A stretch of 64,000 bases of DNA, taken from NCBI GenBank assembly GCA_943788135.1, contig CALSPC010000003.1, forward strand, positions 186,001-250,000, given 5' to 3'. How positions within the stretch are numbered: position 1 is the first letter of the stretch; every line of letters starts with the position of its first letter. Positions 1 through 10,662 of the stretch are shown here, piece by piece. The notes under the pieces were generated by a model. The model was given only the letters and a program-made list of their open reading frames with translations, did not search any database and was not told the DNA's origin. A program made the translations under genes and the position numbers. This DNA comes from an uncultured Paracoccaceae bacterium. Its GTDB lineage: Bacteria; Bacteroidota; Bacteroidia; Flavobacteriales; Flavobacteriaceae.

Positions 1-247
1 TGCGGATAATACGTTTACTAAAAACTGTAATGGAGAAGATTTAAATATCGACCCTGTTGAACTTCAAGAAGACGTGAATCAATTACGAACATTAATCGAA
101 AACCATTTTGTGGCGACATCAAGTCCGTTAGCAAAACGAATTTTAGAAAATTGGGAAGCAACACTTCCTCAATTCAAAAAAGTACTGCCAGAAGAATATA
201 GACAGGCTTTAATAAGATTAGAAAAAGAACAACTCGAAACAGTTTAA
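1..247 (+). CDS. gltB: glutamate synthase large subunit, C-terminal end (partial)
   Basis: Open frame from base 2 to the TAA at 245-247, about 81 residues, entering from outside the window. The peptide ends in a helical, charged tail (NWEATLPQFKKVLPEEY region) as expected for the end of the alpha subunit of NADPH-dependent glutamate synthase, which makes two glutamates from glutamine and 2-oxoglutarate. The assignment rests mainly on context: the stop lies two bases before gltD, the usual partner in one transcript. The catalytic domains are outside the window and cannot be checked. Confidence 0.8.
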   Translation, partial: ADNTFTKNCNGEDLNIDPVELQEDVNQLRTLIENHFVATSSPLAKRILENWEATLPQFKKVLPEEYRQALIRLEKEQLETV

Positions 248-249
248 GG

Positions 250-1716
250 ATGGGAAAGACAACAGGATTTTTAGAATTTGAGCGCCAGGATGAGACGTAT
301 CAGGCACCAAAAGAGAGAATAAAAAACTATAAAGAATTTACAATTCCGTTAGAGGAATCTAAATTAAAGGACCAAGGCGCACGTTGTATGGATTGCGGAA
401 TTCCGTTTTGTCATAGCGGCTGTCCGCTAGGAAATTTAATTCCAGATTTTAACGACAAAGTCTATAAAGGCAAATGGAAAGAAGCTGCTGAAATTTTACA
501 TTCCACCAATAATTTTCCTGAATTTACAGGGCGATTATGTCCGGCACCTTGCGAAGAAGCTTGTGTTTTAGGGATTAATGAAGATCCAGTAAGTATTGAA
601 AATATAGAAAAAAATATTGTGGAAACGGCCTTTACCGAAGGGTGGATTACCGCACAACCTCCAAAAGTACGAACCGACAAAACCGTGGCTGTTATAGGGT
701 CTGGTCCTGCAGGACTTGCTGCTGCACAACAATTAAATAGAGCGGGTCATACCGTTACTGTTTTCGAACGTGATCATAAAGTTGGTGGATTATTACGTTA
801 TGGTATTCCAGATTTCAAAATGGAAAAAAACGTAATTGACCGTCGTATTGATGTTTTGAAGGAGGAAGGGATTGTGTTTAAAACCAATGCTCATGTTGGA
901 AAAAACATAGATGCCAAGCAGATAAAAGCCGATTTTGATGCCGTAGTTTTATGCGGAGGAGCAACAGTCAAAAGAAACATTCCAATCCCAGGTGCTGATC
1001 TTGAAGGAGTTCACCAAGCGATGGAGTTTTTGAAGCTTAATAATCAACATGTAGACGGCTTAGTAGACTTTAAAGACATTCTTTCTGCAGAAAATAAAAA
1101 TGTTATTGTAATAGGTGGAGGTGATACAGGTTCAGACTGTATTGGAACCTCTAATCGTCATGGTGCAAAATCTGTCACTAATTTTGAAATTTTAACGAAA
1201 CCAACCGAAGGACGACCAGCAAATCAACCGTGGCCCTATTGGCCAATGAAACTCAAAACAACCTCTTCACATCAAGAAGGTGTTGAGCGCTTTTTTAGTA
1301 TTTCTACAAAAGAATTTATTGGCGATGCCAAGGGCAAATTGAAAGCGTTAAAAACTGTTGAAGTCGAGTGGATTTTTAGAGAAGGCGAACGCCCAGAACT
1401 AAAGGAAGTTCCAAACTCTGAAAAACTTTGGGATTGTGATTTAGCTCTATTGGCTTTAGGATTCACAGGTGCCGAAAAGACATTAGCAGATCAATTTGGT
1501 TTAGAAATGGATTTTAGAACCAACATCAAAGCTACAACAAAGGACTACGTTACAAACGTTCCGGGCATATTTGCAGCAGGAGATATGAGACGAGGACAAT
1601 CGCTAATTGTGTGGGCTATTTCTGAAGGAAGACAGGCAGCACATCATGTAGACACCTATTTAATGGGGGCTTCAGAGTTGCCTTTGAAGGATGATAGTGA
1701 TTTACCGCGTATTTAA
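250..1716 (+). CDS. gltD: glutamate synthase small (beta) subunit
   Basis: 488 residues, the usual length. It supplies electrons from NADPH to the large subunit for glutamate synthesis in the cytoplasm. The N-terminal domain carries cysteines at about 46, 49, 54 and 58 (CMDCGIPFCHSGC) and a second group at 97, 101 and 105 (CPAPCEEAC), which ligate the 4Fe-4S clusters. A first dinucleotide site is at about 148-155 (VIGSGPAG) for FAD, and a second, VIVIGGGDTGSD near residue 286, for NADPH. The start ATG is two bases after the gltB stop, so the two genes are co-transcribed. Confidence 0.96.
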   Translation: MGKTTGFLEFERQDETYQAPKERIKNYKEFTIPLEESKLKDQGARCMDCGIPFCHSGCPLGNLIPDFNDKVYKGKWKEAAEILHSTNNFPEFTGRLCPAPCEEACVLGINEDPVSIENIEKNIVETAFTEGWITAQPPKVRTDKTVAVIGSGPAGLAAAQQLNRAGHTVTVFERDHKVGGLLRYGIPDFKMEKNVIDRRIDVLKEEGIVFKTNAHVGKNIDAKQIKADFDAVVLCGGATVKRNIPIPGADLEGVHQAMEFLKLNNQHVDGLVDFKDILSAENKNVIVIGGGDTGSDCIGTSNRHGAKSVTNFEILTKPTEGRPANQPWPYWPMKLKTTSSHQEGVERFFSISTKEFIGDAKGKLKALKTVEVEWIFREGERPELKEVPNSEKLWDCDLALLALGFTGAEKTLADQFGLEMDFRTNIKATTKDYVTNVPGIFAAGDMRRGQSLIVWAISEGRQAAHHVDTYLMGASELPLKDDSDLPRI

Positions 1717-1749
1717 TGTTATTTTTGCATACTGAACATCATACAGAAG

Positions 1750-1792
1750 TGACTTTAATTGTTTGTTTTTCAAGCTATTAGAGTCATTTTTT
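1750..1792 (+). terminator. possible rho-independent terminator after gltD
   Basis: A nine-base arm TGACTTTAA (1750-1758) can pair with TTAGAGTCA (1778-1786), with one G-U pair, and is followed by TTTTTT. The loop is long (about 19 bases) and the stem AT-rich, so the hairpin is weak. It lies between gltD and the ilv promoter, where a terminator is expected. Confidence 0.4.
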
Positions 1793-1849
1793 AACAATTG
1801 AATTTAGACCAATTAAGGACATGTTTTCTACGCTAAATATGTAAAAATA

Positions 1850-1857
1850 TAATTTTG
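1850..1857 (+). promoter_or_regulatory. ilv operon promoter, -7 element
   Basis: TAATTTTG matches the Bacteroidetes -7 consensus TAnnTTTG and lies 25 bases before the ilvD ATG at 1883. No clear TTTG -33 element is seen at the usual distance, so the call rests on one element plus position. No leader peptide or attenuator is apparent in the short leader. Confidence 0.5.
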
Positions 1858-1882
1858 GTACTTTTAAGGCATAAAATTGATA

Positions 1883-3562
1883 ATGAAAAAACTAAATAAA
1901 TACAGCCAAGCGGTAACTCAAGATCCAACGCAACCCGCTGCACAAGCCATGCTTCACGCTATTGGTTTATCTAAAGCAGACTTCGAAAAACCTTTGGTAG
2001 GAATCGCTAGTACAGGCTATGAAGGGAATCCTTGTAATATGCACCTCAACGACTTAGCTAAACTTGTAAAAGAAGGCACGCTAAACAAAGACGTTGTTGG
2101 GCTTATTTTTAACACTATTGGTGTTAGTGATGGGATTTCAATGGGAACACCTGGAATGCGTTTTTCATTACCCTCAAGAGATATTATTGCCGACTCAATG
2201 GAAACGGTTGTGCAAGCGATGAGCTATGACGGCCTGATTACGGTTGTGGGATGTGACAAAAACATGCCCGGTGCTTTGATGGCAATGATTCGAGTTAACA
2301 AACCTGCCGTTTTAGTTTATGGAGGTACGATTGATTCGGGATGTCATAACGGCAAAAAACTCGATGTGGTTTCTGCATTTGAAGCTTGGGGAAGTAAAGT
2401 TGCAGGCACAATGTCTGAGTCTGAGTTTGAAAAAATTGTTGAAAAAGCATGTCCAGGCGCTGGAGCTTGTGGAGGAATGTATACTGCCAACACAATGGCC
2501 TCAGCAATTGAAGCCCTTGGAATGGCATTGCCTTACAATTCTTCAAATCCAGCTACAGGAGAGGAGAAAAAAAATGAAGCTGTTAAGGCTGGAGAAGCGA
2601 TGCGTATATTGTTAGAAAAAGACATCAAACCCTCTGATATTATTACTAAAAAATCACTAGAAAACGCGATTCGACTTGTAACGATTCTTGGAGGTTCAAC
2701 AAATGCGGTTCTACACTTTTTAGCTATTGCAAGAGCAGCTCAAATACAATTCACCCTAGAAGATTTTCAAAGAATTAGCGATAACACCCCATTTTTAGCC
2801 GACTTGAAACCGAGCGGAAAATACTTAATGGAAGATGTGCATCATGTTGGAGGAATTCCAGCTGTAATGAAATATCTATTAGACAAAGGCTTACTTCACG
2901 GCGATTGTTTAACCGTAACAGGAAAAACTGTAGCGGAAAACTTAGCGGAGGTACAAGACTTGTCAGAAGGTCAAGATGTGATCAAAACGATAGAGGAACC
3001 GATTAAAACATCGGGACACTTACGCATGCTATATGGAAATTTAGCAACTGAAGGTAGTGTTGCTAAAATCACAGGAAAAGAAGGTTTAAAATTTAAGGGC
3101 CCTGCAAAAGTTTTTGAAGGGGAATATGATGCTAATGACGGAATCAGAGATGGTAAAGTCAACAAAGGCGACGTCGTTGTCATCCGTTATGAAGGCCCTA
3201 AAGGCGGCCCTGGAATGCCAGAAATGTTAAAGCCTACCGCTGCCATTATGGGTGCTGGATTAGGAAAAGATGTTGCGTTAATTACGGACGGACGTTTTTC
3301 TGGTGGAACACATGGATTTGTAGTTGGACACATTACTCCTGAAGCTCAAGAAGGTGGAACAATTGCTTTAGTAAAAGATGGCGATACTATAACTATTGAT
3401 GCTGAAACAAATTCCATCCAACTGGAAGTCTCGGATGCGGAACTTCAAGCACGAAAAGCAGAGTGGAATGCACCAGACTTAAAAGTAGCAAGAGGTGTAC
3501 TATATAAATATGCAAGAACGGTTTCATCGGCATCTCAAGGGTGTGTAACCGATGAATTTTAA
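1883..3562 (+). CDS. ilvD: dihydroxy-acid dehydratase
   Basis: 559 residues; third step of isoleucine/valine synthesis, dehydrating 2,3-dihydroxy acids to 2-keto acids. Cluster cysteines are visible in GNPCNMH (about residue 51), GCDKNMPGA and [12 protein letters not shown]. The C-terminal part has GGPGMPEML and the DGRFSGG.HGF signature. I place the start at ATG 1883; an in-frame TTG at 1877 would add two residues but is less likely. First gene of the ilvD-B-N-C-A operon, nine bases before ilvB. Confidence 0.96.
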   Translation: MKKLNKYSQAVTQDPTQPAAQAMLHAIGLSKADFEKPLVGIASTGYEGNPCNMHLNDLAKLVKEGTLNKDVVGLIFNTIGVSDGISMGTPGMRFSLPSRDIIADSMETVVQAMSYDGLITVVGCDKNMPGALMAMIRVNKPAVLVYGGTIDSGCHNGKKLDVVSAFEAWGSKVAGTMSESEFEKIVEKACPGAGACGGMYTANTMASAIEALGMALPYNSSNPATGEEKKNEAVKAGEAMRILLEKDIKPSDIITKKSLENAIRLVTILGGSTNAVLHFLAIARAAQIQFTLEDFQRISDNTPFLADLKPSGKYLMEDVHHVGGIPAVMKYLLDKGLLHGDCLTVTGKTVAENLAEVQDLSEGQDVIKTIEEPIKTSGHLRMLYGNLATEGSVAKITGKEGLKFKGPAKVFEGEYDANDGIRDGKVNKGDVVVIRYEGPKGGPGMPEMLKPTAAIMGAGLGKDVALITDGRFSGGTHGFVVGHITPEAQEGGTIALVKDGDTITIDAETNSIQLEVSDAELQARKAEWNAPDLKVARGVLYKYARTVSSASQGCVTDEF

Positions 3563-3571
3563 ATTATAACT

Positions 3572-5305
3572 ATGGAAACATTAACCGCCAAACAAAAGCA
3601 ATATTTAGAGCAACCCAAAGTGCGTATTTCTGGAAGCGAAGCCATTGTACGCTGTTTGTTAGCTGAAGGTGTAGAGGTTTTATATGGCTACCCTGGTGGA
3701 GCAATCATGCCCGTTTATGATGAACTCTATAAATACGAAGGGGAAATAAACCATGTCCTTACACGACATGAACAATGTGCCGCTCATGCTGCTCAAGGTT
3801 ATGCACGTATTTCAGGAAAAGTAGGCGTTGCTATGGCAACATCCGGACCTGGAGCTACCAATTTGATCACAGGAATTGCGGATGCACAAATAGATTCAAC
3901 ACCAATTGTATGTATCACAGGACAAGTTCCTTCGCATTTGCTAGGAAGCGATGCTTTTCAAGAAACGGATATTGTGGGGATTTCTACGCCTGTAACTAAG
4001 TGGAACCACCAAATTACAAAAGCGTCTCAAATCCCAGAGGTTATTGCAAGAGCATTTTATCTTGCAAGAAGCGGGCGTCCTGGACCTGTTCTAATTGACA
4101 TCACTAAAGATGCTCAATTTGAAGAATTTGATTTCCAATACAAAAAATGTACAGGTGTACGCAGCTATGTTCCAGTTCCTAAATTAGACGAGTCTACTGT
4201 TTTAGCAGCAGCTGAGCTTATTAATAGCGCTAAAAAACCAATGATAGTTTGGGGTCAAGGCGTGATTCTTGGAAAAGCAGAAGAAGAACTAAAGGCCGTG
4301 ATTGAAAAAACAGGAATACCTGCAGCATGGACTATTTTAGGAGCTTCGGCCATTCCGACTTCACATCCTTTAAACGTTGGGATGGTAGGAATGCATGGAA
4401 ATTATGCACCTAATGTTCTTACTAATGAATGTGATGTTTTAATCGCGATTGGAATGCGATTTGATGATCGTGTTACTGGGAAACTAGACGAATATGCGAC
4501 TCAAGCTAAAATTGTTCATTTTGAAATTGATCCCTCAGAAATTGATAAAAATGTAAAATCAGATGTTGCGGTTTTGGGCGATGCTAAAGATAGTTTATCA
4601 AAAGTGTTAGCATTGTTAAACACCAACTCTCATCCTGAATGGTTGCAAAAATTTAGCGACCTATATGATATTGAATATAATAAAGTCATCAAAAACGATC
4701 TAGATCCAACGAGTCAAGGTCTAACAATGGGTGAAGTTCTTAAAGAAATAAACGTTCAAACGAAAGGCGAAGCTGCCATCGTAACCGATGTGGGCCAACA
4801 CCAAATGATTGCATGTCGTTATGCCGATTTTAAGGTGAGTAAAAGTAATATCACCTCCGGTGGATTAGGCACAATGGGCTTTGCATTACCAGCCGCAATT
4901 GGCGCTAAAATGGCAGCACCAGACCGTGAGGTTGTGGCTATCATCGGAGACGGAGGTTATCAGATGACCATCCAAGAGCTAGGAACTATTTTTCAAAACA
5001 AAGTTCCCGTTAAAATAGTTGTTTTAAACAATGAATTTTTAGGAATGGTTCGTCAATGGCAACAACTGTTTTTTGACAAGCGTTATGCTTCTACCGAAAT
5101 GGTGAACCCTAACTTTGTTGCGATTGCACAAGGCTATTATTTAGAAGCTAAAAAAGTTACTGACCGTAAGGACCTTGCATCAGCTGTGGAGGAAATGATT
5201 GCTAGTGACGAACCATACTTCTTAGAAGTTTGTGTTGAAAAAGAAAACAATGTATTTCCAATGGTTCCTTCTGGAGCCTCAGTTTCAGATATTAGATTAG
5301 AATAA
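3572..5305 (+). CDS. ilvB: acetolactate synthase large (catalytic) subunit
   Basis: 577 residues. A thiamine diphosphate enzyme joining two pyruvates, or pyruvate and 2-ketobutyrate, in the first common branched-chain step. The N-terminal pyrimidine-binding domain has YGYPGGAIMPVYDEL and the glutamate in LTRHEQCAAHAA. The C-terminal domain has GDGGYQMTIQELGT, the Mg/ThDP motif. The central FAD-type domain includes GMHGNYAPN and GMRFDDRVTGK. The regulatory subunit follows after two bases, consistent with tight co-translation. Confidence 0.96.
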   Translation: METLTAKQKQYLEQPKVRISGSEAIVRCLLAEGVEVLYGYPGGAIMPVYDELYKYEGEINHVLTRHEQCAAHAAQGYARISGKVGVAMATSGPGATNLITGIADAQIDSTPIVCITGQVPSHLLGSDAFQETDIVGISTPVTKWNHQITKASQIPEVIARAFYLARSGRPGPVLIDITKDAQFEEFDFQYKKCTGVRSYVPVPKLDESTVLAAAELINSAKKPMIVWGQGVILGKAEEELKAVIEKTGIPAAWTILGASAIPTSHPLNVGMVGMHGNYAPNVLTNECDVLIAIGMRFDDRVTGKLDEYATQAKIVHFEIDPSEIDKNVKSDVAVLGDAKDSLSKVLALLNTNSHPEWLQKFSDLYDIEYNKVIKNDLDPTSQGLTMGEVLKEINVQTKGEAAIVTDVGQHQMIACRYADFKVSKSNITSGGLGTMGFALPAAIGAKMAAPDREVVAIIGDGGYQMTIQELGTIFQNKVPVKIVVLNNEFLGMVRQWQQLFFDKRYASTEMVNPNFVAIAQGYYLEAKKVTDRKDLASAVEEMIASDEPYFLEVCVEKENNVFPMVPSGASVSDIRLE

Positions 5306-5307
5306 AA

Positions 5308-5838
5308 ATGGCAACAGAACAACAACTTTATACAATATCGATATATACCGAAAACAATATCGGTTTGCTCAATAGAATTTCAGCGATTTTTCAAAGAAGA
5401 CGCATCAATATTGAAAGTCTAAACATCTCTGTTTCTGAAATAGAAGGGGTGTCTCGTTTCACAATTTTGGTTAATATGACCGAAGTAAATGTTAAAAAAA
5501 TTATTGGTCAAATTGAGAAACAAGTTGAGGTCATTAAAGCCTTCTATCACGAAGATGACGACACGATTTATCAGGAATCTTGTTTGTTTAAAATCAAATC
5601 AGACCTACTGTTTGAAGAGCGTCAAATTCAAAATATAATTAAAGAAAGCAACGCACGAATCGTCACTGTAAATAAAGCATTTTTTGTGTTGGAAAAATCA
5701 GGACGTCGGAGTGAAATAGAATTGCTTCACAGAGAATTAAGCGTTTTTGGAATCATGCAGTTTGTACGTTCCGCACGAATCGCTGTGACTAAAGATGAAT
5801 TAAAAATAACAGAAATGCTAAACGCATTCAAAAACTAA
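5308..5838 (+). CDS. ilvN: acetolactate synthase small (regulatory) subunit
   Basis: 176 residues, typical of the IlvH/IlvN family. The N-terminal ACT domain is clear ([19 protein letters not shown], then [12 protein letters not shown]), which binds valine for feedback control in known members. The C-terminal half (from about residue 90) is the second ACT-like domain that contacts the catalytic subunit. It starts two bases after ilvB and ends five bases before ilvC. Whether it should be called ilvH or ilvN is a naming matter. Confidence 0.93.
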   Translation: MATEQQLYTISIYTENNIGLLNRISAIFQRRRINIESLNISVSEIEGVSRFTILVNMTEVNVKKIIGQIEKQVEVIKAFYHEDDDTIYQESCLFKIKSDLLFEERQIQNIIKESNARIVTVNKAFFVLEKSGRRSEIELLHRELSVFGIMQFVRSARIAVTKDELKITEMLNAFKN

Positions 5839-5843
5839 CTAAA

Positions 5844-7322
5844 ATGTCAAATTATTTTAACACATTAACATTAAGAGAAAAATTAGAGCAATTAGGGAAA
5901 TGTCGCTTTATGGACGCTTCAGAATTTGAAGACGGAGTAACAGCATTAAAAGGCAAGAAAATTGTTATTGTAGGCTGTGGTGCCCAAGGATTAAACCAAG
6001 GCTTAAATATGAGAGATTCTGGTTTAGATATTTCTTACACACTAAGGCAAGCTGCTATAGATCAAAAAAGAGACTCGTATGTAAATGCGACGTCAAACAA
6101 TTTTAAGGTAGGGACCTACGAAGACTTATTGCCAACTGCAGATGTTGTTATTAACTTAACACCAGACAAGCAACATACAAATGTGGTAAAAACAATTATG
6201 CCTTTATTAAAAAAAGGAGCCACATTATCGTATTCTCATGGGTTTAATATTGTTGAAGAAGGGATGCAAATTCGTGAAGATTTAACGGTAATTATGGTAG
6301 CGCCAAAATGTCCTGGCTCTGAAGTTAGAGAAGAATATAAAAGAGGATTTGGAGTGCCAACACTAACAGCTGTACACCCAGAAAATGACCCAGAAGGTAA
6401 AGGATGGGCACAAGCCAAAGCCTATGCAGTTGCTACAGGTGGTCATAGAGCTGGCGTATTAGAATCCTCATTTGTTGCCGAAGTTAAAAGTGATTTGATG
6501 GGAGAGCAAACAATTTTATGTGGGTTGTTGCAAACAGGAGCAATTTTATCTTTTGATAAAATGGTCGCAGAAGGAATTGATGCAGGCTATGCTGCTAAAT
6601 TAATTCAGTATGGTTGGGAAACTGTAACTGAGGCGTTAAAGCATGGTGGAATCACCAATATGATGGACAGATTGTCGAACCCTGCCAAAGTAGAAGCATT
6701 TAGACTCTCTGAAGAATTAAAAGATATTATGCGTCCATTGTTCCAAAAACATATGGATGATATTATGACGGGTCTTTTTTCTAAAACCATGATGGAAGAC
6801 TGGGCGAATGATGATAAAAACTTGTTAACTTGGAGAGCAGCTACAGGAGAAACGGCTTTTGAAAAGCAAACAATTACAGACCAAGAAATTCCAGAACAAG
6901 AATATTTTGACCACGGAACATTATTAGTTGCTTTTGTTAGAGCAGGTGTTGAATTAGCTTTTGAAGCCATGACAGATTCTGGCATTATTGACGCTTCTGC
7001 ATACTACGAATCTTTACACGAAACGCCATTAATTGCAAATACAATTGCAAGAATGAAATTAGCTGAAATGAATCGTGTAATTTCTGACACGGCAGAGTAT
7101 GGATGTTATTTATTTGACCATGCTTGTAAACCGTTGTTAACAGACTTTATGAAAACCATAAAGACTGATGTTATTGGTGAAGCGTTCAGTTCAGAGAACG
7201 GCGTTGATAATCAAGAATTAATTAGAATCAATACTATTATTAGAAACCACCCAGTAGAAATAGTAGGAGCAAAATTAAGAGCTTCTATGACTGCAATGAA
7301 AGTTATAAAAACCGACGCCTAA
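5844..7322 (+). CDS. ilvC: ketol-acid reductoisomerase, class II (long)
   Basis: 492 residues, the class II long form found in plants and gamma/Bacteroidetes lineages. It isomerises and reduces acetolactate with NADPH and Mg. The Rossmann site is [13 protein letters not shown] near residue 43. The following [14 protein letters not shown] segment carries the arginine/serine residues that favour NADPH. The duplicated C-terminal knotted domain contains paired acidic Mg ligands ([17 protein letters not shown]). It lies within the ilv operon with five-base gaps on both sides. Confidence 0.96.
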   Translation: MSNYFNTLTLREKLEQLGKCRFMDASEFEDGVTALKGKKIVIVGCGAQGLNQGLNMRDSGLDISYTLRQAAIDQKRDSYVNATSNNFKVGTYEDLLPTADVVINLTPDKQHTNVVKTIMPLLKKGATLSYSHGFNIVEEGMQIREDLTVIMVAPKCPGSEVREEYKRGFGVPTLTAVHPENDPEGKGWAQAKAYAVATGGHRAGVLESSFVAEVKSDLMGEQTILCGLLQTGAILSFDKMVAEGIDAGYAAKLIQYGWETVTEALKHGGITNMMDRLSNPAKVEAFRLSEELKDIMRPLFQKHMDDIMTGLFSKTMMEDWANDDKNLLTWRAATGETAFEKQTITDQEIPEQEYFDHGTLLVAFVRAGVELAFEAMTDSGIIDASAYYESLHETPLIANTIARMKLAEMNRVISDTAEYGCYLFDHACKPLLTDFMKTIKTDVIGEAFSSENGVDNQELIRINTIIRNHPVEIVGAKLRASMTAMKVIKTDA

Positions 7323-7327
7323 AACAA

Positions 7328-8590
7328 ATGTCCGAAGCGACTCCTTATTTTCCAACGATTGAAGCTGTTGAAGCAGCTGCAAAAAAGCTAGAAGGCGTAG
7401 CCTTTGTTACACCTTTAACAGCTAATGAGCAGTATTCTTCAAAATACGAGTGTAATATTAGCTTCAAGCGGGAAGATTTACAGGTAGTTCGGTCGTATAA
7501 AATTAGGGGTGCTTATAATAAAATGTCATCGCTAAGTTCTGAAGAAGCGGCAAATGGGGTAGTATGCGCAAGTGCTGGAAATCACGCACAAGGCGTTGCA
7601 TTATCTTGCAAACTATTAAAGATTCAAGGCACTATTTTTATGCCCACGACGACGCCTAAACAAAAAATTGAACGCGCTAAGATGTTTGGCGAACATTTTG
7701 TGAAAATCGTGCTGACTGGTGATAGTTTTGATGATGCCTATAATGCAGCGATCAAGGATTGTACAGAACGTGAAAAGACGTTTATACACCCTTTCAATGA
7801 CGAGAAAGTCATAGAAGGACAAGCAACGCTAGGACTAGAATTGATCAGCCAAACCACAGCGCCTATTGATTATATTTTTGTAGCAGTTGGTGGTGGTGGA
7901 CTAGCATCCGGGATGTCTGCAGTTTTTAAACAGTTATCTCCAAACACTAAAATTATTGGCGTTGAGCCAGAAGGCGCGCCCTCAATGAAGTCGGCGTTTC
8001 AAAAAGGCGAAGTCGTTCAATTAGATCATATCGATAATTTTGTAGATGGCGCTGCAGTAAAGCGTGTTGGCGATATAAATTTTGAAATTTGCAAGACAAA
8101 CTTACATGATATGATTACTATTCATGAAGGGGGTGCTTGTCAAGCCATACTTGATTTATATAATAAAGAAGCTATTATAGCAGAGCCTGCTGGCGCCTTG
8201 AGTGTGGCGGCTTTAGATATGTTTAAAGACGACATAAAAGGTAAAAATGTCGTTTGTATAATTAGTGGAGGTAATAACGACATTACCAGAACCGCTGAAA
8301 TTAAAGAACGCGCCCTGCTTTTTTCAAAATTAAAGCACTATTTTATCATTAATTTTCCGCAACGCGCAGGTGCTTTACGAGAATTTGTAGTTGATATTTT
8401 AGGGCCTAATGACGATATCACTCACTTTGAATATACTAAAAAAGCGAACAGAGAAAATGATGTTGCAGTGGTAGGAATTGAGCTTAAATCACCAGAAGAT
8501 TTAGAGCCCTTAATTGCAAACATAAAACGGTATAATTTTTATGGAGATTATCTAAACGAAAAACCAGATTTGTTTCAGTTTTTGGTTTAG
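7328..8590 (+). CDS. ilvA: threonine dehydratase (deaminase), biosynthetic type
   Basis: 420 residues. A PLP enzyme producing 2-ketobutyrate from threonine, the entry to isoleucine. The PLP lysine lies in RSYKIRGAYNK (about residue 58), and the phosphate-binding loop is VAVGGGGLASG. SGGNNDITR follows near 313. The C-terminal 90 residues form one ACT-like regulatory domain (FIINFPQRAGALREFV), so this is the shorter single-ACT type. Last gene of the ilv operon, converging on pyk with only 24 bases between stops and no evident terminator there. Confidence 0.95.
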   Translation: MSEATPYFPTIEAVEAAAKKLEGVAFVTPLTANEQYSSKYECNISFKREDLQVVRSYKIRGAYNKMSSLSSEEAANGVVCASAGNHAQGVALSCKLLKIQGTIFMPTTTPKQKIERAKMFGEHFVKIVLTGDSFDDAYNAAIKDCTEREKTFIHPFNDEKVIEGQATLGLELISQTTAPIDYIFVAVGGGGLASGMSAVFKQLSPNTKIIGVEPEGAPSMKSAFQKGEVVQLDHIDNFVDGAAVKRVGDINFEICKTNLHDMITIHEGGACQAILDLYNKEAIIAEPAGALSVAALDMFKDDIKGKNVVCIISGGNNDITRTAEIKERALLFSKLKHYFIINFPQRAGALREFVVDILGPNDDITHFEYTKKANRENDVAVVGIELKSPEDLEPLIANIKRYNFYGDYLNEKPDLFQFLV

Positions 8591-8614
8591 ATAACTTCCA
8601 TTGTATTCCGTATT

Positions 8615-10064
8615 CTAAAGCTTTGAGTAGTCCTTTACTTCAGAAACTCTTAAGGTATTAACCATCCCTTTGTCTTTCATTGGCATGGCGGCTAAACTAA
8701 TGACCATATCGTCTGCTTCAACATAGCCCTTGTCATATGCAATCTTATTTACATCATTAATAGTTTGGTCTGTAGACGCAAACTTATCATAATGAAAAGC
8801 ACGAACCCCCCACAATAAATTTAATTGCGAAATAATACGCTTATTTGATGAAAATACGAGGATATGGGCATCAGGACGCCAGGCCGAAATTTGGAACGCA
8901 GTATAACCACTGTTCGTTAAAGTTGAAATGGCACGGGCATTAATTTCATTGGCCATATTTGCAGCATGATAACAAATGGATTTTGTAATGAAGCGCTTTG
9001 TACGGATGTGTGGTGGTCTTTGCGGTACATTAATTAACTCAGAATTTTCAACAGTTTTCAAAATGTCTGACATTCTTTCAATTACTTGAACAGGATATTG
9101 TCCTACAGAAGTTTCACCAGAAAGCATCACTGCATCAGCACCATCCATTACAGAATTGGCAACATCATTAACCTCAGCACGTGATGGTGTGAGGCTATCT
9201 ATCATAGACTCCATCATTTGGGTTGCAATAATTACAGGAATACGTGCCTGTTTAGCTTTTAAAACCAATTGCTTTTGAATTAGAGGTACTTGATGCGCAG
9301 GAATTTCAACTCCTAAATCTCCTCTAGCTACCATCAATCCGTCACAATAGGCTACAATTTTATCTATATTTTCGACCGCCTCAGGTTTTTCTATTTTTGC
9401 GATAATAGGAATCTTGTCAAGAACTATGTTCTGAAATTAAGTCCTGTAACTCCATTAAGTCCTCAGGATGTCTTACAAATGAGAGCGCCATCCAATCCAC
9501 TTCTTGAGAAATTGCAAAAACTGCATCTTCTTTATCTTTTTCTGTAAGTGCAGGTTGAGAGATATCTGTATTTGGAAGGTTGACTCCTTTTTTAGATTTC
9601 AAGGGGCCACCCTGAATTACCTTGGCTTTTACCTCGTCTTTTTGGTTACTAGAAATCACTTCAAAAAGTAACTTTCCATCATCCAATAAGATCCGTTCGC
9701 CTGGATTAGTATCCAAAGGAAAACGCTCATAAGTCATATACACACGTTCTTTAGTCCCCTCGAAACGTTCTCCAGTCGCAAAGATGATTTCATCACCTGG
9801 ATTTACAACCACATCATCTTTCATGACACCAACTCGTAGTTTTGGTCCTTGTAAATCTGCTAATATAGAGGCGTTGTACCCATGTTCTTCATTGATTTCA
9901 CGAATGTTTTTGATGCGTGTTTTCACATCGTCATAGTCGGCATGAGAAAAGTTGATTCTAAACACATTTACTCCTGCTGCTACCATTTTGAGAAGCATCT
10001 CTTTTGAGCTTATTGCGGGCCCTAGAGTAGCAACTATTTTTGTTTTTTTTCTTGTGTATGACAT
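8615..10064 (-). pseudogene. pyk: pyruvate kinase, reading frame broken by an apparent +1 shift
   Basis: Converts phosphoenolpyruvate and ADP to pyruvate and ATP. The first part (10064 down to 9417, 215 residues) has the N-terminal KTKIVATLGPA and the B domain, and ends LISEHSS then TGA at 9419-9417. The remaining protein lies in the +1 frame: KIPIIAKIEKPEAVENI, the MVARGDLGVEIP signature, and the C-terminal allosteric domain to 8615. Reading TCT-(T)-GAC instead of TCT-TGA joins them without loss, giving about 482 residues, full family length. Every domain is otherwise intact, so a sequencing insertion or recoding is more likely than a dead gene. Last gene of the acpP cluster. Confidence 0.85.
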
Positions 10065-10546
10065 TAATTAAATATTAAATGTTCTTTTGATTTTAGTTGT
10101 AAAACATCCACACTATAAGCAGTGGATACTTTTGATATATTTTGAATCGTATTTAAGATTCCTTTTTCATTTATAATTCCTCCACCAGTATTAATTTTTA
10201 AAAAATAATCTACGGTTTGATGTTCGGACAATAAGTAATGTACAGTCCAGGTTTTGTCAGTACTCTCTGCAAATAATCCTTGAGAAATTGGGGTGTCTTC
10301 TTCTGTCAAACAATTATTTTTTATAAGGTGCCAATCGGTTTGTAAATGGGTATTGCTCCACTCAAAAACAGAAAATGATGCCGTTGATGCGACAAAATCC
10401 AAATCTTCCTTCATGCGCGCCAAACGCGTTGCTAAATGTTGATTTAAAAGGTACGCCAACCGATAGTCTTCTAGGTCACAATGTATGGCCAAAAGCGTGT
10501 AGTTTGTATCTTCAAAATCGTCAACAAGTAGTTTGTGTACGCCCAT
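10064..10546 (-). CDS. IPExxVDY family protein
   Basis: 160 residues of unknown function. It matches a small Bacteroidetes family named for an IPExxVDY motif; here the motif reads LSEHQTVDYFLKI near residue 108. The N-terminal sequence HKLLVDDFEDTNYTLLAIHC is also typical. Its stop overlaps the pyk start (TAATG), so the two are translationally linked, and rnc lies 116 bases upstream. The conserved place between rnc and pyk suggests a housekeeping role, but nothing in the sequence defines it. Confidence 0.8.
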   Translation of the reverse strand: MGVHKLLVDDFEDTNYTLLAIHCDLEDYRLAYLLNQHLATRLARMKEDLDFVASTASFSVFEWSNTHLQTDWHLIKNNCLTEEDTPISQGLFAESTDKTWTVHYLLSEHQTVDYFLKINTGGGIINEKGILNTIQNISKVSTAYSVDVLQLKSKEHLIFN

Positions 10547-10662
10547 ATATTTTAATAAATATTTTGTAAATATAAGATATTAACACAATAATTAACTTCA
10601 GAATAGTACTTGTTAAAGGTAAATTATTACGAAAACGTTTTAGCCTTGCAGAAGGGATTTGT

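Noticed and set aside
9417-9419. UGA in pyk read as selenocysteine or tryptophan
   Set aside because: Continuing in the same frame meets more stops and gives no pyruvate kinase sequence; only the +1 frame does.
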